From assembly GCA_964577215.1 (NCBI GenBank), contig CAZNYK010000004.1, forward strand, positions 5,654 through 69,653: 64,000 bases of DNA, given 5' to 3'. This document shows positions 42,742 through 52,900 of this stretch, piece by piece. The notes beneath the pieces were generated by a model, which had not been told where the DNA came from, made no database searches, and worked only from the letters and a program-made list of their open reading frames with translations. This DNA comes from UBA2329 sp964577215. GTDB taxonomy: Bacteria > Bacteroidota > Bacteroidia > Chitinophagales > Saprospiraceae. A program made the position numbers and the translations under genes. Position 1 is the stretch's first letter. Each line of letters opens with the position of its first letter.

Positions 42742-43965
42742 ATGAAAACATATTTCCCCCTTTTGGCGCTGTTCGTTGTATCTTCATTTGCAACGGGCTG
42801 CAACTCCAAAAGGGACAAACCCGCAACAGACGAAAATACTTCTGCCGAAACCGCAGCAAATTCCGGAACGCTGCAGCCGCGCTATTGGCGCCTGGCAGGC
42901 TCGGTAGGACAGTACCCCGTGGTAATGGATATGGCCTTCCGGCCTTCTCTCGACGATACAGGCGAAGGATATGCTTTCCAGGGATACCATGGCAGCTATT
43001 ACTACGAAAGCAGGGAAGACCTCATCGACTTCTATGGCAGCGTGGATTCCTCCGGCATGCTGGTGCTTACAGAGGTGACATTTGCGGGCAACTCTCCCGC
43101 TTTCAGCGGCAAATTTGACCCTTCAAGCGGCACTTACAAGGGGAATTGGACCAGCGGAAACGGCAAGCGCGTACTTCCATTCGAACTAAAAGAAGACTAC
43201 AGCGGCGGCGCGGTGTCATTCACTGCTCAAAAATGGGATGAATCCATAAAACTGTTTCCCCAACTGGAGGAGTCGCCATTTGCCGGCTATTCTATGATTT
43301 GGTTGTCTCCTGCCGCCGGTGCAGTTGACGAAGCTACTTCTACCTTCCTCACCGAGGAGATACGCAAAGGCATGATCGGCGATTCGCTGGCTTCGATCCA
43401 TACATCTCCCGACGAGGCGTTCGAAGTGGTCAGCAAGCAATTTTTCAGTTCTTATCGCGACGACATGAGCGAAGTGGCACAGGAGGAGGTCGAGGACGGA
43501 GGAACGTACATGTACTCCTATGAGCAAAATATCTCTGTAGAAGTACTCTACAACCGTGGCAACCTGCTCACCCTCGGCTTTTGGGACTACTGGTACAGCG
43601 GCGGCGCGCACGGCAACTATGCCACGCTGGTGCAGTCGTATGACCTGATCGCCAAAAAAATGATCCGGCCTGAGGATGTATTCGTGCCGGGCTATGAAGA
43701 CAAGATACCTCCTGCCTTAGAGCGGGCCGTGCGCAGCCGCTTCGGCATCTCCACATCGGAATCTATAGGTTCCGTGCTTTTCGACGAGGAAATCGGGCCG
43801 ACCGAAAACTTCGGCATTACCGGCAAGGGCATTATTTTTAATTACCCTCCTTACGAAATAGCTGCCTATGCCATGGGCGAAATTCGCTTGTTTGTACCGT
43901 TTTCTGAAGTTTCCGACTTGCTCAGGCCGGAATTCAAAGACCGTTTCGTCCCAAAGAAGCAATAG
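42742..43965 (+). CDS. DUF3298 domain lipoprotein
   Basis: The 407-residue protein has a lipobox (SSFATGC, Cys20). Residues about 45-150 form a beta-rich domain. The C-terminal 200 residues match the DUF3298/RsiV-like fold (SGGAHGNYATLVQSYDL, then KGIIFNYPPYEIAAYAMG). The domain occurs in extracytoplasmic sensors and lysozyme-binding anti-sigma factors, but here there is no membrane-spanning anti-sigma region. It converges with the START-like gene with 4 bp between stops. Confidence 0.87.
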   Translation: MKTYFPLLALFVVSSFATGCNSKRDKPATDENTSAETAANSGTLQPRYWRLAGSVGQYPVVMDMAFRPSLDDTGEGYAFQGYHGSYYYESREDLIDFYGSVDSSGMLVLTEVTFAGNSPAFSGKFDPSSGTYKGNWTSGNGKRVLPFELKEDYSGGAVSFTAQKWDESIKLFPQLEESPFAGYSMIWLSPAAGAVDEATSTFLTEEIRKGMIGDSLASIHTSPDEAFEVVSKQFFSSYRDDMSEVAQEEVEDGGTYMYSYEQNISVEVLYNRGNLLTLGFWDYWYSGGAHGNYATLVQSYDLIAKKMIRPEDVFVPGYEDKIPPALERAVRSRFGISTSESIGSVLFDEEIGPTENFGITGKGIIFNYPPYEIAAYAMGEIRLFVPFSEVSDLLRPEFKDRFVPKKQ

Positions 43966-43969
43966 CAGA

Positions 43970-44350
43970 TTACCCGCCGCACACCGATCGAAGGCGCGCC
44001 ATCAGGGCATCCCAGTATATTTTCTGGTCGTCTAATTCGTCGGGTTCGCAGTAGTCGCTGATGTGCAGGATGGTTTCATCCGTTACATCAGAGGTAAAAA
44101 TCTTGAATTCGAGGTGCTCTTCATCGCCTTCTGCGCTTTCCCAATGCAAGCGGAAAAGCTCCTCCTCGAAGTCGTCCACCACATACGCATTTTCTTCCGA
44201 TTCTCCCCATCTGAAGGAGTAAACATCTGCGTTGATGTCCACCTCGTCGCAGAACCAGCGAATCAGGCAGGGCGGTTCGGTGAGAAATTGATAGAGGATG
44301 GTCGGCGAAGCCTTGAAAAGGTACTCCAAAGTATATTGAACTCGTTCCAT
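43970..44350 (-). CDS. START-like domain protein
   Basis: The 126-residue acidic protein matches the small START-like/AHSA1-type proteins conserved in Bacteroidota: YTLEYLFKASPTILYQFLTE, LIRWFCDEVDI, FRWGESEENAYV and ILHISDYCEPDE. It should form a helix-grip fold that binds a hydrophobic ligand, but no function is established. Its gene is divergent from rpoD. Confidence 0.88.
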   Translation of the reverse strand: MERVQYTLEYLFKASPTILYQFLTEPPCLIRWFCDEVDINADVYSFRWGESEENAYVVDDFEEELFRLHWESAEGDEEHLEFKIFTSDVTDETILHISDYCEPDELDDQKIYWDALMARLRSVCGG

Positions 44351-44744
44351 AACAACTTGGACGAATGCCGGGAAATGTGCGGCCCGGTCATTACGGGGCG
44401 CAATAAAAAAGAAAAATCCGACTTTTCCAAAATCAAGTTGATTTTCCTGGGGGCAAGAATTTTTGATTTGTTAGCCAGGGTCTTAGGTTCTTATTTACAC
44501 AATGGGGTGAAACGCCCCTTGACATCCCCTCCAAATTGCCTTATTTTTGCACTCCGAAAGCGAAAATTAGCAGCCATTACAACACATCAGCAAACCAAGC
44601 GCAATCAAGTATTGTTTTCAGGGAGTTTGAATTGAACGGTAGTGACGCTGCCGGCTGTTTTTCGTCTGAGGAAACGCGGCATCGCTCCGTTCAAAGATGT
44701 ACAGATTTGAATAAGCCATTCGTAAACATAAAAACGGTCATTGA
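44351..44744. other. 394-bp region between START-like gene and rpoD
   Basis: The region holds the promoters of both divergent genes. The rpoD promoter at 44519-44549 leaves an untranslated leader of about 190 nt before the ATG at 44745. No convincing gene lies within it. Confidence 0.6.
44519..44549 (+). promoter_or_regulatory. Promoter of rpoD
   Basis: TTGACA (44519-44524) is followed after 17 bp by TATTTTTG (44542-44549), combining a Bacteroidota -7 box with a strong upstream TTG at 20 bp spacing. Confidence 0.7.
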
Positions 44745-45614
44745 ATGAGACAACTGAAGATCACCAAATCAATCACAAACCGGGAGAGCCAGTCCTTGGA
44801 AAAGTACTTGCAGGAAATCGGGAAAGTAGACTTGCTCACGCCGGAAGAGGAGGTGGACTTAGCCAAACGCATCAAACAAGGCGATCAGGCCGCCTTGGAA
44901 AAACTTACCAAAGCTAATCTCCGGTTTGTCGTTTCCGTCGCCAAACAGTACCAAAATCAAGGACTTTCCCTTAGTGACCTCATCAACGAGGGCAACCTCG
45001 GCCTTATCAAGGCCGCCCAGCGCTTTGATGAAACCCGGGGCTTTAAATTTATCTCCTACGCCGTTTGGTGGATTCGCCAATCCATCCTCCAGGCTTTGGC
45101 CGAACAGTCCCGGATCGTGCGCCTCCCCCTCAACAAGGTAGGTTCGCTCAATAAGATCAACAAGGCATTTTCCGAACTGGAGCAGGAATACGAACGCGAA
45201 CCCAGCGCCGAAGAACTCGCCGAAATGCTGGAAATCCCCACCGAAGAAGTGGAGACTACCCTCGGCGTAGCTGCCCGCCACGTATCCATGGACGCGCCAT
45301 TTGTGGAAGGCGAAGACAACTCCCTGCTCGACGTTCTCGAAAATATCGGCACCCCCGGTACCGACCAGGAATTGGAGTACCGCGAATCTTTGAGGCGCGA
45401 GATCGAACGCTCGCTCTCAACGCTCACCGACCGGCAGTGCGACGTCATAAAGCTTTACTTCGGCATCGGCGTGGAACACCCCATGTCGCTGGAAGATATC
45501 GGCGACAAGTTCGGCCTGACCCGCGAGCGCGTTCGCCAGATCAAGGATAAAGCTATAAACAAGCTGCGCGCCACCAACCGCAGCAAGCTGCTCAAGCATT
45601 ATCTCGGGGCTTAG
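44745..45614 (+). CDS. rpoD: Primary sigma factor (Bacteroides-type RpoD/SigA)
   Basis: The 289-residue protein is the housekeeping sigma factor. It lacks region 1.1 and begins MRQLKITKSITNRESQSLEK, as the Bacteroidetes primary sigma does. Region 1.2 is followed by 2.1-2.4 with GNLGLIKAAQRFDETRGFKF and the promoter-melting YAVWWIRQSI, then region 3 and region 4.2 with DIGDKFGLTRERVRQI. This sigma recognises TTTG-N19-TAnnTTTG promoters, and such boxes occur throughout the window. It converges with htpG, with 7 bp between stops. Confidence 0.97.
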   Translation: MRQLKITKSITNRESQSLEKYLQEIGKVDLLTPEEEVDLAKRIKQGDQAALEKLTKANLRFVVSVAKQYQNQGLSLSDLINEGNLGLIKAAQRFDETRGFKFISYAVWWIRQSILQALAEQSRIVRLPLNKVGSLNKINKAFSELEQEYEREPSAEELAEMLEIPTEEVETTLGVAARHVSMDAPFVEGEDNSLLDVLENIGTPGTDQELEYRESLRREIERSLSTLTDRQCDVIKLYFGIGVEHPMSLEDIGDKFGLTRERVRQIKDKAINKLRATNRSKLLKHYLGA

Positions 45615-45621
45615 CCCCCCT

Positions 45622-47493
45622 TTAAGCCATCATCTGCACGCTGCGATTTACAAAAGCGGCAAGGTCTTCTCCGCGCAGCATGTGATGCGAAAGCAGGGCG
45701 AGTTGGTAAAGGTGTCTGGCCAATTCCTCCTGCTTCCCTGCATCCGTTTCCGACAATAGTTTCTGCGCAACGAGCGGGTGGTTGGAATTCACCACCACAT
45801 TATACATATCGGGGAATAGATCGCCGTTATTTCCCATGCCCTGCAGCATTTGCATTTCTTTGAACCGGCGCATAAACTCCGGCTTGACCACATGCACGGG
45901 CTGGTCTTCAGGCGACATGGGCTTGAGCATCACCGTCACTCCAGGGCCCTTGGCCACGCCTTCAAAGACCTCCTTCACCTTTTCCTGGTCCTTTTCACTT
46001 AGTACCGACTCTTTCTTTTCGTCTTTCTGGATGAGGTTGTCTATCGTGTCGGAGTCGATACGCACAAAGGTCACATCGCCGAGCTTCGCCTCCAGGTGCT
46101 GTACGAAGTGGTTGTCGATGATATCGGGCAGGGCGAGCACATCGTAGCCGCGATCCTTGCAGGCTTGTACCAAGCCGGCCTGGTCGCCGGCGTGGTTGGT
46201 ATAGAGGAAGACCAACTTATCGTACTTGTCCTTTTGCAGTTCCTTTACCTTGTCGCGGTATTCTTCAATCGTAAAGAAGGAGTCGTCCACATTTTTCAAC
46301 AGAGCAAATTCCCTGGCCCGCTCGTCGAATTTATCGTCGGAGATGATGCCGTATTTGACAAAGATGCCCAGGTCGCTCCATTTATCTTCAAATGCCTTGC
46401 GATCCTTTTTAAAGAGGTCGCTGAGTTTTTCAGCTACTTTCTTGGTAATGTACCCCGTGATCTTTTTAACGTTGCTGTCGGCTTGAAGGTAGCTGCGCGA
46501 CACGTTGAGCGGTATATCAGGCGAATCGATGACTCCTTGCAGGAGGGTGAGGAATTCAGGTACGATCTGCTTGACGTCATCAGTGACGAAAACCTGGTTG
46601 GAATAGAGCTGGATTTTGTTTTTCTGTACCTCAAAACTGTTGCCCAAACGGGGAAAGTACAATATGCCGGTGAGGTTGAAAGGATAGTCGATGTTGAGGT
46701 GTATCCAAAACATGGGAGGGGTGCTGAAAGGATACAATTCCTCGTAGAAGTTTTTATAGGCTTCGTCGCTGAGTTCGGCGGGCTGTTTTTTCCAGGCCGG
46801 CTCCGGGTTGTTGACGATATTGTCAACCTCGATGTCTTTGGCTTTTTCCTCTTCTCCTTCCCCTTCATAAATAGTCTCCTTGCGGGTGCCGAAGCGTATG
46901 GGGACAGGTAAAAACCGGCAGTATTTTTTCAGCAGGCCCTCGATGCGATGCGTTTCCAGGTATTCTTCGCTGCCTTCGCCGATGTACAGCACCACCTCAG
47001 TGCCTCGTTCCTGCTTGTCGTTGGGGGTAAGGGTATATTCCGGATTTCCATCACAGGCCCAGGTAACGCCGGGCGCGTCGGGTTGCCAGGATTTGGTAAC
47101 GGCTTCCACCCGGTCGGCCACCATAAAAGCGGAGTAAAAGCCAAGGCCGAACTGCCCGATGATGTTGTGGTCGAGTTTGTATTTTTCAATAAAATCGTGG
47201 GCGCTTGAAAAAGCCACCTGGTTGAGGTATTTTTCCACTTCTTCAGCCGTCATGCCGATACCTCTGTCGCGGACGGTAAGCGTTTTTTTATCCTTGTCGA
47301 GGATGATATCAATGGTAGTATCGCCTATTTCCCCCTGCAAGGCGCCTTTCCCTGCGAGGGCTTTGAGTTTTACGGTGGCATCCACGGCATTGGATACCAG
47401 TTCGCGAAGGAATATCTCCTGGTCGGAATACAGGTATTTCTTGATGATGGGGAAGATGTTCTCGGTTTGTACGGAAATGCGGCCTGTTTGCAT
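45622..47493 (-). CDS. htpG: Hsp90 chaperone HtpG
   Basis: The 623-residue protein is a full-length bacterial Hsp90. The N-terminal ATPase has YSDQEIFLRELVSNAVDA, VRDRGIGMTAEEV and IGQFGLGFYSAFMVAD. The middle domain includes GILYFPRLGNSFEVQKNKI and the ATP-contacting DSPDIPLNVSRSYLQ. It helps mature and refold client proteins in the cytoplasm. It lies between the convergent rpoD gene and the candidate RNA region. Confidence 0.98.
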   Translation of the reverse strand: MQTGRISVQTENIFPIIKKYLYSDQEIFLRELVSNAVDATVKLKALAGKGALQGEIGDTTIDIILDKDKKTLTVRDRGIGMTAEEVEKYLNQVAFSSAHDFIEKYKLDHNIIGQFGLGFYSAFMVADRVEAVTKSWQPDAPGVTWACDGNPEYTLTPNDKQERGTEVVLYIGEGSEEYLETHRIEGLLKKYCRFLPVPIRFGTRKETIYEGEGEEEKAKDIEVDNIVNNPEPAWKKQPAELSDEAYKNFYEELYPFSTPPMFWIHLNIDYPFNLTGILYFPRLGNSFEVQKNKIQLYSNQVFVTDDVKQIVPEFLTLLQGVIDSPDIPLNVSRSYLQADSNVKKITGYITKKVAEKLSDLFKKDRKAFEDKWSDLGIFVKYGIISDDKFDERAREFALLKNVDDSFFTIEEYRDKVKELQKDKYDKLVFLYTNHAGDQAGLVQACKDRGYDVLALPDIIDNHFVQHLEAKLGDVTFVRIDSDTIDNLIQKDEKKESVLSEKDQEKVKEVFEGVAKGPGVTVMLKPMSPEDQPVHVVKPEFMRRFKEMQMLQGMGNNGDLFPDMYNVVVNSNHPLVAQKLLSETDAGKQEELARHLYQLALLSHHMLRGEDLAAFVNRSVQMMA

Positions 47494-47573
47494 AGTGGTA
47501 TTGTTTTATTTCCCTTTCTGTACTCAAACCTTATGCCACATGGAAACGCCTGACAAAATGTCGGAAAAAAAAA

Positions 47574-47604
47574 TTTGCCATTATTGAAAAAGCATTTATA
47601 TTTG
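47574..47604 (+). promoter_or_regulatory. Consensus promoter with no downstream gene
   Basis: TTTG (47574-47577) and TATATTTG (47597-47604) are separated by exactly 19 bp, a complete match to the Bacteroidota primary-sigma promoter. The next plus-strand gene is 14 kb away. Confidence 0.75.
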
Positions 47605-47608
47605 TGCC

Positions 47609-47800
47609 TTGAACACTGAGAGCACTACATCTCCTCCCAATATCTTTGAGGAATCACATCCATACCGGCTTGGGAGCCTGGAATAACAGGAGTTCCCGAT
47701 CCGCTCTCTACATACCAAACACAAGTTTTTCTCCTCATTGTTTTGTTGTGCCTGCACAGGAAAACAATGACCTTTGATTCCGGCATCCTGTTGGATCGGG
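47609..47800 (+). ncRNA. Candidate structured small RNA
   Basis: Transcription from the promoter at 47574-47604 would start near 47609 and cross a region rich in complementary segments. GAGAGC (47618-47623) can pair with GCTCTC (47703-47708), enclosing CTCCT/AGGAG (47631-47635 with 47688-47692) and CCCAA/TTGGG (47636-47640 with 47670-47674). Further on, CCCGATCC (47695-47702) matches GGATCGGG (47793-47800) and encloses a 9-bp hairpin CATTGTTTT/AAAACAATG (47736-47744 with 47761-47769). The first and the long-range pairings are exclusive or pseudoknotted. CAAGTTTTT at 47722-47730 could be an early 3' end. No 6S, RNase P, tmRNA or SRP RNA signature was recognised. Confidence 0.45.
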
Positions 47801-47931
47801 AGAATGCTATACTGACATCAATTGATTTTGCCTTAAGATTACTTCGGGAGCTTCTCGCTTCCGCAGGGAGTGAGGGGGGCCGGTTTATCGGGGGGTAAAG
47901 CTGGTCTCCCACTCACTTTTCCACACTGCTG

Positions 47932-49512
47932 CTATGGTTTCACATCCACCCGGATGCGTTCATCCCGGTTGGCTAATTCCCAGGCGGTGTGAAAGATCAA
48001 GCGACTGACCAATAACATTTTATCAAAGTTAATCTTATCAGCCGTATCGGTGGTGCGGTGGTAGTCCTCGTGGGTGCCGCTGAAATAAAATATGGCCGGG
48101 ATGCCGCGCTCAGCGAAGTTGTAGTGGTCGGAACGGTAGTAATAGCGATTGGGATCGTTCCTGGCATTGTACGTGTAGTCAAGTACCAGGTTTGTGTAGG
48201 TAGCATTGGCAGTTTCGTTGATGCGGTGCAATTCCGTGCTGAGGCGGTCGGCGCCGATCACATATATATAATTGGGATTGTCCTTGTGTTTGTCATCCAC
48301 CCTGCCCACCATATCCACATTTATATTGGCAATGGTATTCTCCAGGGAGAAAACCGGGTTTTCCGCGTAGTATTGGCTTCCCAGCAAACCTTTCTCTTCG
48401 CCGGATACGAGCAAAAACAATACGCTGCGCCGTGGTCCGGCGCCTGCCCGTTGAGCTTCTGAAAAAGTCCGCGCTATCTCCAGCACTGTGGACGTACCGG
48501 AGGCGTTGTCGTCGGCGCCGTGATAAATGGCGTCTCCTCTTTTGCCGAGGTGATCGAAATGAGCCGATACTACGAGTATCTCCTCTTTGAGTGCAGGGTC
48601 TGTACCTTCAATAAAACCCAGCACGTTGTGCCCTGTGAGGGAGCGATTGCTTTTGTTTTGTGTCAATTCAATTTTCACCGGGATCACTGCTCCCGCCGGG
48701 CGGCCTTTTTTGGTAATCCTGTCGCGCTGTTTAATGACCTTTTGGACTTTCTCGCCGAGCAGGGCTTTGGCGGTTTCGGAAGAGATATGGCAATTGGGGG
48801 CATAAGCGGTTTCAGGCGTGCCGGCTTTGGCCGGCTTCAGCCTGGTATTGCTGAGTACTTTGCGCATTTCCGCCACATTCTCTTTGAACTTTGAGTCGAT
48901 CACCAGCACTAAGGCCACCCCGTTGGATTTGGCCACTTCGAGCTTTCTCTCTATGCTCCATTTCTCTACACCGGAAAGGTAGGGATTCCCCGCCTCGTCC
49001 TTTGGTTCGCCATCGTAAATGAGAACAGCCTTTCCGCGCACATTGGCGTTTTGGTAGTCGCTGTATTTTTCGTCGTCAATCCCGTATCCCAGGAAGACGA
49101 TCTCCCCGAAGGTCTGCACATCCGGGCTTCCCGTATTGAGCCCCGGAGCGGCGTAGTAATCCCATAGGTGGCGATATTTTTTGCCGTTGAGCGAAAGTTC
49201 TATCTGCTGCCAGCTTTCAGACTTGAACAAGATATGCTGGAAGTAGGAGTTTTCGTCTCCCACTTTGGGCAAGCCCATGGAGGCAAAGACTTCGGCGATA
49301 TACTCAGCAGCTTTGCGCTGCCCTTCGGTACCGGTTTCACGGCCTTCCATTTCGTCGGAAGTCAGGATGAGCAGATGGCGCTGCATGGCTTCGGCACTTA
49401 TGGATGCCGCGAGTTCTGCCTGTGAAGGAATGTTTTCCCGCATCTGGGCAGTGAGTTGGAACGAAAGGCTTCCGGCAAGGATGGCGCCGGCAATGAGAAT
49501 GGTCCGAATCAT
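47932..49512 (-). CDS. M28 family metallopeptidase, exported
   Basis: The 526-residue protein has a signal peptide (cleavage near FQLTAQ, about residue 23), a PA-like insert domain at about 130-260 and an M28 zinc aminopeptidase domain. The metal and catalytic residues are in VSAHFDHLG, YHGADDNASGTS, SGEEKGLLGS and the C-terminal HEDYHRTTDT. Such enzymes remove amino acids from peptides in the periplasm or outside the cell. A 17-bp spacer separates it from rpiB upstream. Confidence 0.95.
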   Translation of the reverse strand: MIRTILIAGAILAGSLSFQLTAQMRENIPSQAELAASISAEAMQRHLLILTSDEMEGRETGTEGQRKAAEYIAEVFASMGLPKVGDENSYFQHILFKSESWQQIELSLNGKKYRHLWDYYAAPGLNTGSPDVQTFGEIVFLGYGIDDEKYSDYQNANVRGKAVLIYDGEPKDEAGNPYLSGVEKWSIERKLEVAKSNGVALVLVIDSKFKENVAEMRKVLSNTRLKPAKAGTPETAYAPNCHISSETAKALLGEKVQKVIKQRDRITKKGRPAGAVIPVKIELTQNKSNRSLTGHNVLGFIEGTDPALKEEILVVSAHFDHLGKRGDAIYHGADDNASGTSTVLEIARTFSEAQRAGAGPRRSVLFLLVSGEEKGLLGSQYYAENPVFSLENTIANINVDMVGRVDDKHKDNPNYIYVIGADRLSTELHRINETANATYTNLVLDYTYNARNDPNRYYYRSDHYNFAERGIPAIFYFSGTHEDYHRTTDTADKINFDKMLLVSRLIFHTAWELANRDERIRVDVKP

Positions 49513-49529
49513 GAATAAAAATTTTCAAA

Positions 49530-49973
49530 TCAAATGGGAACAGGGATTTTTTCCACCCGCCGGCTATGCCGTCCGCCTTCAAACTCCGCCATAATAAAGG
49601 CCCTGGAAATGGACAAGGCGGTTTCTTCTGATATGAAGCGCACAGGGAGGGCCAGCACATTGGCATTGTTGTGGCGGCGGGCAAGCGCGGCGAGTTCTTC
49701 CGTCCAGCACAAAGCTGCGCGGATGCCCTGGTGCTTGTTGGCAGTCATGGCTACGCCGTTGCCGCTTCCGCACATGACGATACCGAGGTCGGCATCTCCC
49801 GACTCCACACTGTCGGCCACCGGGTGTACAAAATCGGGATAATCGGCAGATTCTTCCGAATGGGCGCCGAAATCCCGCACCTCGATACCCATCGATTCGA
49901 GCAATGCGACGATGCTTCGTTTATACGGGAATCCCGCGTGGTCACAGCCGATGGCAATGCGTTGTATGCTCAT
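49530..49973 (-). CDS. rpiB: Ribose-5-phosphate isomerase B
   Basis: RpiB interconverts ribose 5-phosphate and ribulose 5-phosphate in the pentose phosphate pathway. The 147-residue protein has the family motifs IAIGCDHAGFPYK, DFGAHSEESADYPDF and the active-site MCGSGNGVAMTANK, with the usual Cys in the last. It starts 11 bp after the stop of the DUF2723 gene, suggesting co-transcription with it and the peptidase. Confidence 0.96.
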   Translation of the reverse strand: MSIQRIAIGCDHAGFPYKRSIVALLESMGIEVRDFGAHSEESADYPDFVHPVADSVESGDADLGIVMCGSGNGVAMTANKHQGIRAALCWTEELAALARRHNNANVLALPVRFISEETALSISRAFIMAEFEGGRHSRRVEKIPVPI

Positions 49974-49984
49974 ATGCAGCGGAT

Positions 49985-52900
49985 TTATTGACCTGGCGGC
50001 GCCTCCACTGGCGGCGCTATCCCGGGCGGCAGCATCTGCTCTTCCTCCGCCTGCCTGTCGGCGGTGAAAGGGGCGAACATTTCCTCCAGGCGTTTTACAA
50101 ACTCGTCGTCATTCTCCTTGCGAGCTGCGCCGATCAAGTCGTTCTTGGTGCGGTAGGCTAAGCTGTAGGTGTCTTCGAAGCTCGAACTCAACACCATAGG
50201 GTCGATGCTTTCATAGAAGGCTAGGTGCTGGGCCATTTCCTTGGCGAGGATTTCCATGTGAGGCTTGGCGCGTTCATATGCGCCGGCAGCCAACTGCACC
50301 GAGATCATGTACCAGGTGCGGAAATCATAAGGGAAATTTTTGTGTGGGAAAGACTCGTAGTATTTGTCCATGAGTTCCAGCGCTTTTTCTTTCTCCCCGT
50401 TTTCCAGGAAGTTGATAGCAGCCCTGCGCATGGCCAGTTGCATGGTTTGCAAGCTGGGCTGGTAGCTCTGGTTCACGTAAGCGTCGATTTTGTCGAAATT
50501 GCCCCACCGGAATTTTTCCATTACATTTTTGTACACCTTCCCGGAGTCCACCCGGCCGCTGCCCACTACGGAATAGTTGCGGTCGCTGCGGCTGCGCACC
50601 GGCACAATGCGCAGCGCCAGGCCTTCCAACTGCATGTAGTCGTTCAAGCCCCAAAACTTGGAGGGCTGGCAGGTGACGGCAAAGTAAATGGGCCGGTCAT
50701 AGATGTTGGATACGATGAGGTCTAAGATGGCCAGGTCGTCTTTGGTGACGTATTCTCCCGGCGAGCGCAAGGGGATCACATCTACTACGCCGGCAGTGTC
50801 CTTTTCACTGATCATCCCGGCTGCCCGCGCCCGGTCGAGGTCAATGGGCAGGTAGATTTCCTTTGCCGGGTAATAGGCATCGAATCCGCGGCCTGATTGG
50901 GTCGGCAGCGGATTATCCATGGCGATGAATTTGAGCCAGTTCTCCGCGCTCATCGGCTCTTCGTTGCGCGTAGGATTGTAGTAGGGTACCTGGTTGCGCC
51001 TACTGCCGCGCATCTTGTCGGCAGGAATGGTGAATTTCAACGCTTCCGAATCGTTCACTTTTCTGCGCAGGAGGTCAATGTACCAATCCACGGCAATAAG
51101 GCTGAGGTTGACCACCCGCACGTCGGTGCGTATGCCTTCTACTTCCTGGGCGTACCAGAGGGGGTAGGTATCATTGTCGCCGAAGGTAAAAATGACAGCG
51201 TTAGGCTCGCAGGATTCCAGGAAGTTGGATGCGTAGTCGCGGGCGGCGGTATGGCCTTTGCGGGTATGGTCGTCAAAGTTTTGCGTGCCCATCAGCCATG
51301 GCGCTGCCAGGACGACTAAGCTGAAGGCGCCACCGACAACACCGGGAAGCCGGAGCTTTTGGCTGAGCAATTCGTAAATGGCCGGGGCGGCCAGCCCTAT
51401 CCAAATACAGAAGGTAAAAAAGGAGCCTACGAGCACGTAGTCCCGCTCGCGGGGTTCGTTGGGCGGTTGGTTGGAGTAAATGATGATACCTATACCTGTG
51501 ATGATGAACATGGCCAAAAGGGCCAGCCCCTCTTGCGGTCGCTTCAGCAGGTGATAAAACAAGCCGATAATGCCGAAGATGAACGGGAGCATGAAGTAGC
51601 GGTTGCGCGCCTTGTCTTCCCGCATGGTTTCGGGCAGCAGGGTCTGGTCGTAGAGGCGTTTGTTGTCAATGAAATTGAGGCCGGAAAGCCAATGCCCGCT
51701 GGATTTATCCCAGGAGTAGTATCCTTGAATGCCGTTTTGCTTTCCGGCAAAATTCCACATGAAATAACGCCAGTACATCCAGCCCAACTGGTAGTTCCAC
51801 AAAAAGCTGATGTTATCGCCCTGGTTGGGCCGGCCGGCCGGCAGGGGCTTCTCGGGGTCGAGGCCCAGCCAGGCCATATAATATTGCTCCCTTCCGCTCA
51901 GGTGATCGCCTATGCGGGGGAAAAGCATTTCATCCGAAGGCTTGTACCCATACGTCACTTTTTCCTCTATGAGTTCATAGCGCTCGCCTACCGGGCCATA
52001 ACGCGGCTCGTATTTCGATTTGGAAAACTCGATCTTGGAAGCAAAATGCGGTCCTTTGAGCAGTGCACGCTCTCCGTACTGTTCGCGGTTGAGGTAGGGA
52101 ATCAGGCGGGTGGCGTCAGTCGGAGCATTCATGTTGACCGGCGTCTGGGCATTGGCCCGGATGACCACTACCCCGATGGTGGAAAACGCCGCTATTACCA
52201 ACGTGGCGCCCATAAGCACCATTTGTACATCGCGCCGGTACTGCACCAAGCGCTTTTGAGTCGCTGCCGTACCCAAGGTGAGCAGGAAACCCAGCCATAC
52301 AAATCGAACGCCGTCATATTCGGGGTAAGACATCGCGCAAATGGCCGCACACAGGAACATCAAACCTGCAAACACGAACATTGGCGCCCGCGAAGTGATC
52401 TTCTCCTGCAAAATGAGGGTGAGCAAAACGATATACCCGGCTACGATCAATAAGGTGGGGATCAGGCCTGTGTGGAACGGCAGGCCCATTCCGTTGACCA
52501 TCATAATATCAAAGGCGCCCCAAAGGCTGGGAATACCCACAATGACAAAGGACTGCACCCCCACAATGAAAACCACGCCCAGCAGAGCCGCCGCAGCCAT
52601 ACCCATGAAGTTGTGCGTTTTGTATTTTTTGAAATAGTACAGCATGGCCAGCGCAGGAAAGGTCAGCAAGCTGAGCAAGTGAACGCCCATGGACAATCCG
52701 GCGGAATACACTGCAAACAATATCCAGCGGTCGGCCTGCGGCGTATCCGGCAGGTGATACCACTTCACCATAGCCCAGAGGGTGAGCGCAGTAAAGAAAG
52801 TGGACATGGCATATACCTCGCCTTCCACCGCTGAAAACCAAATGGAGGTGCTGAAAGCAGCTGCCAATCCTGCAACGAGGCCTGCCGCTGCCAGGGCGAT

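Larger units (their letters stand above)
47494..47931. other. 438-bp gene-free region between htpG and the M28 peptidase gene
   Basis: No protein gene is supported here. The left end holds the htpG promoter region and a strong plus-strand promoter; the rest is the structured candidate RNA. A 95-codon minus-strand frame at 47625-47912 shows no protein-like features. Confidence 0.6.

Noticed and set aside
47609..47800. Identity of the candidate RNA as 5S rRNA, 6S RNA, SRP RNA, tmRNA or RNase P RNA
   Set aside because: None of the conserved core sequences of these RNAs was recognised.
47625..47912. 95-codon minus-strand frame in the candidate RNA region
   Set aside because: No conserved-looking domain and unusual composition; the promoter and stems on the plus strand explain the region better.
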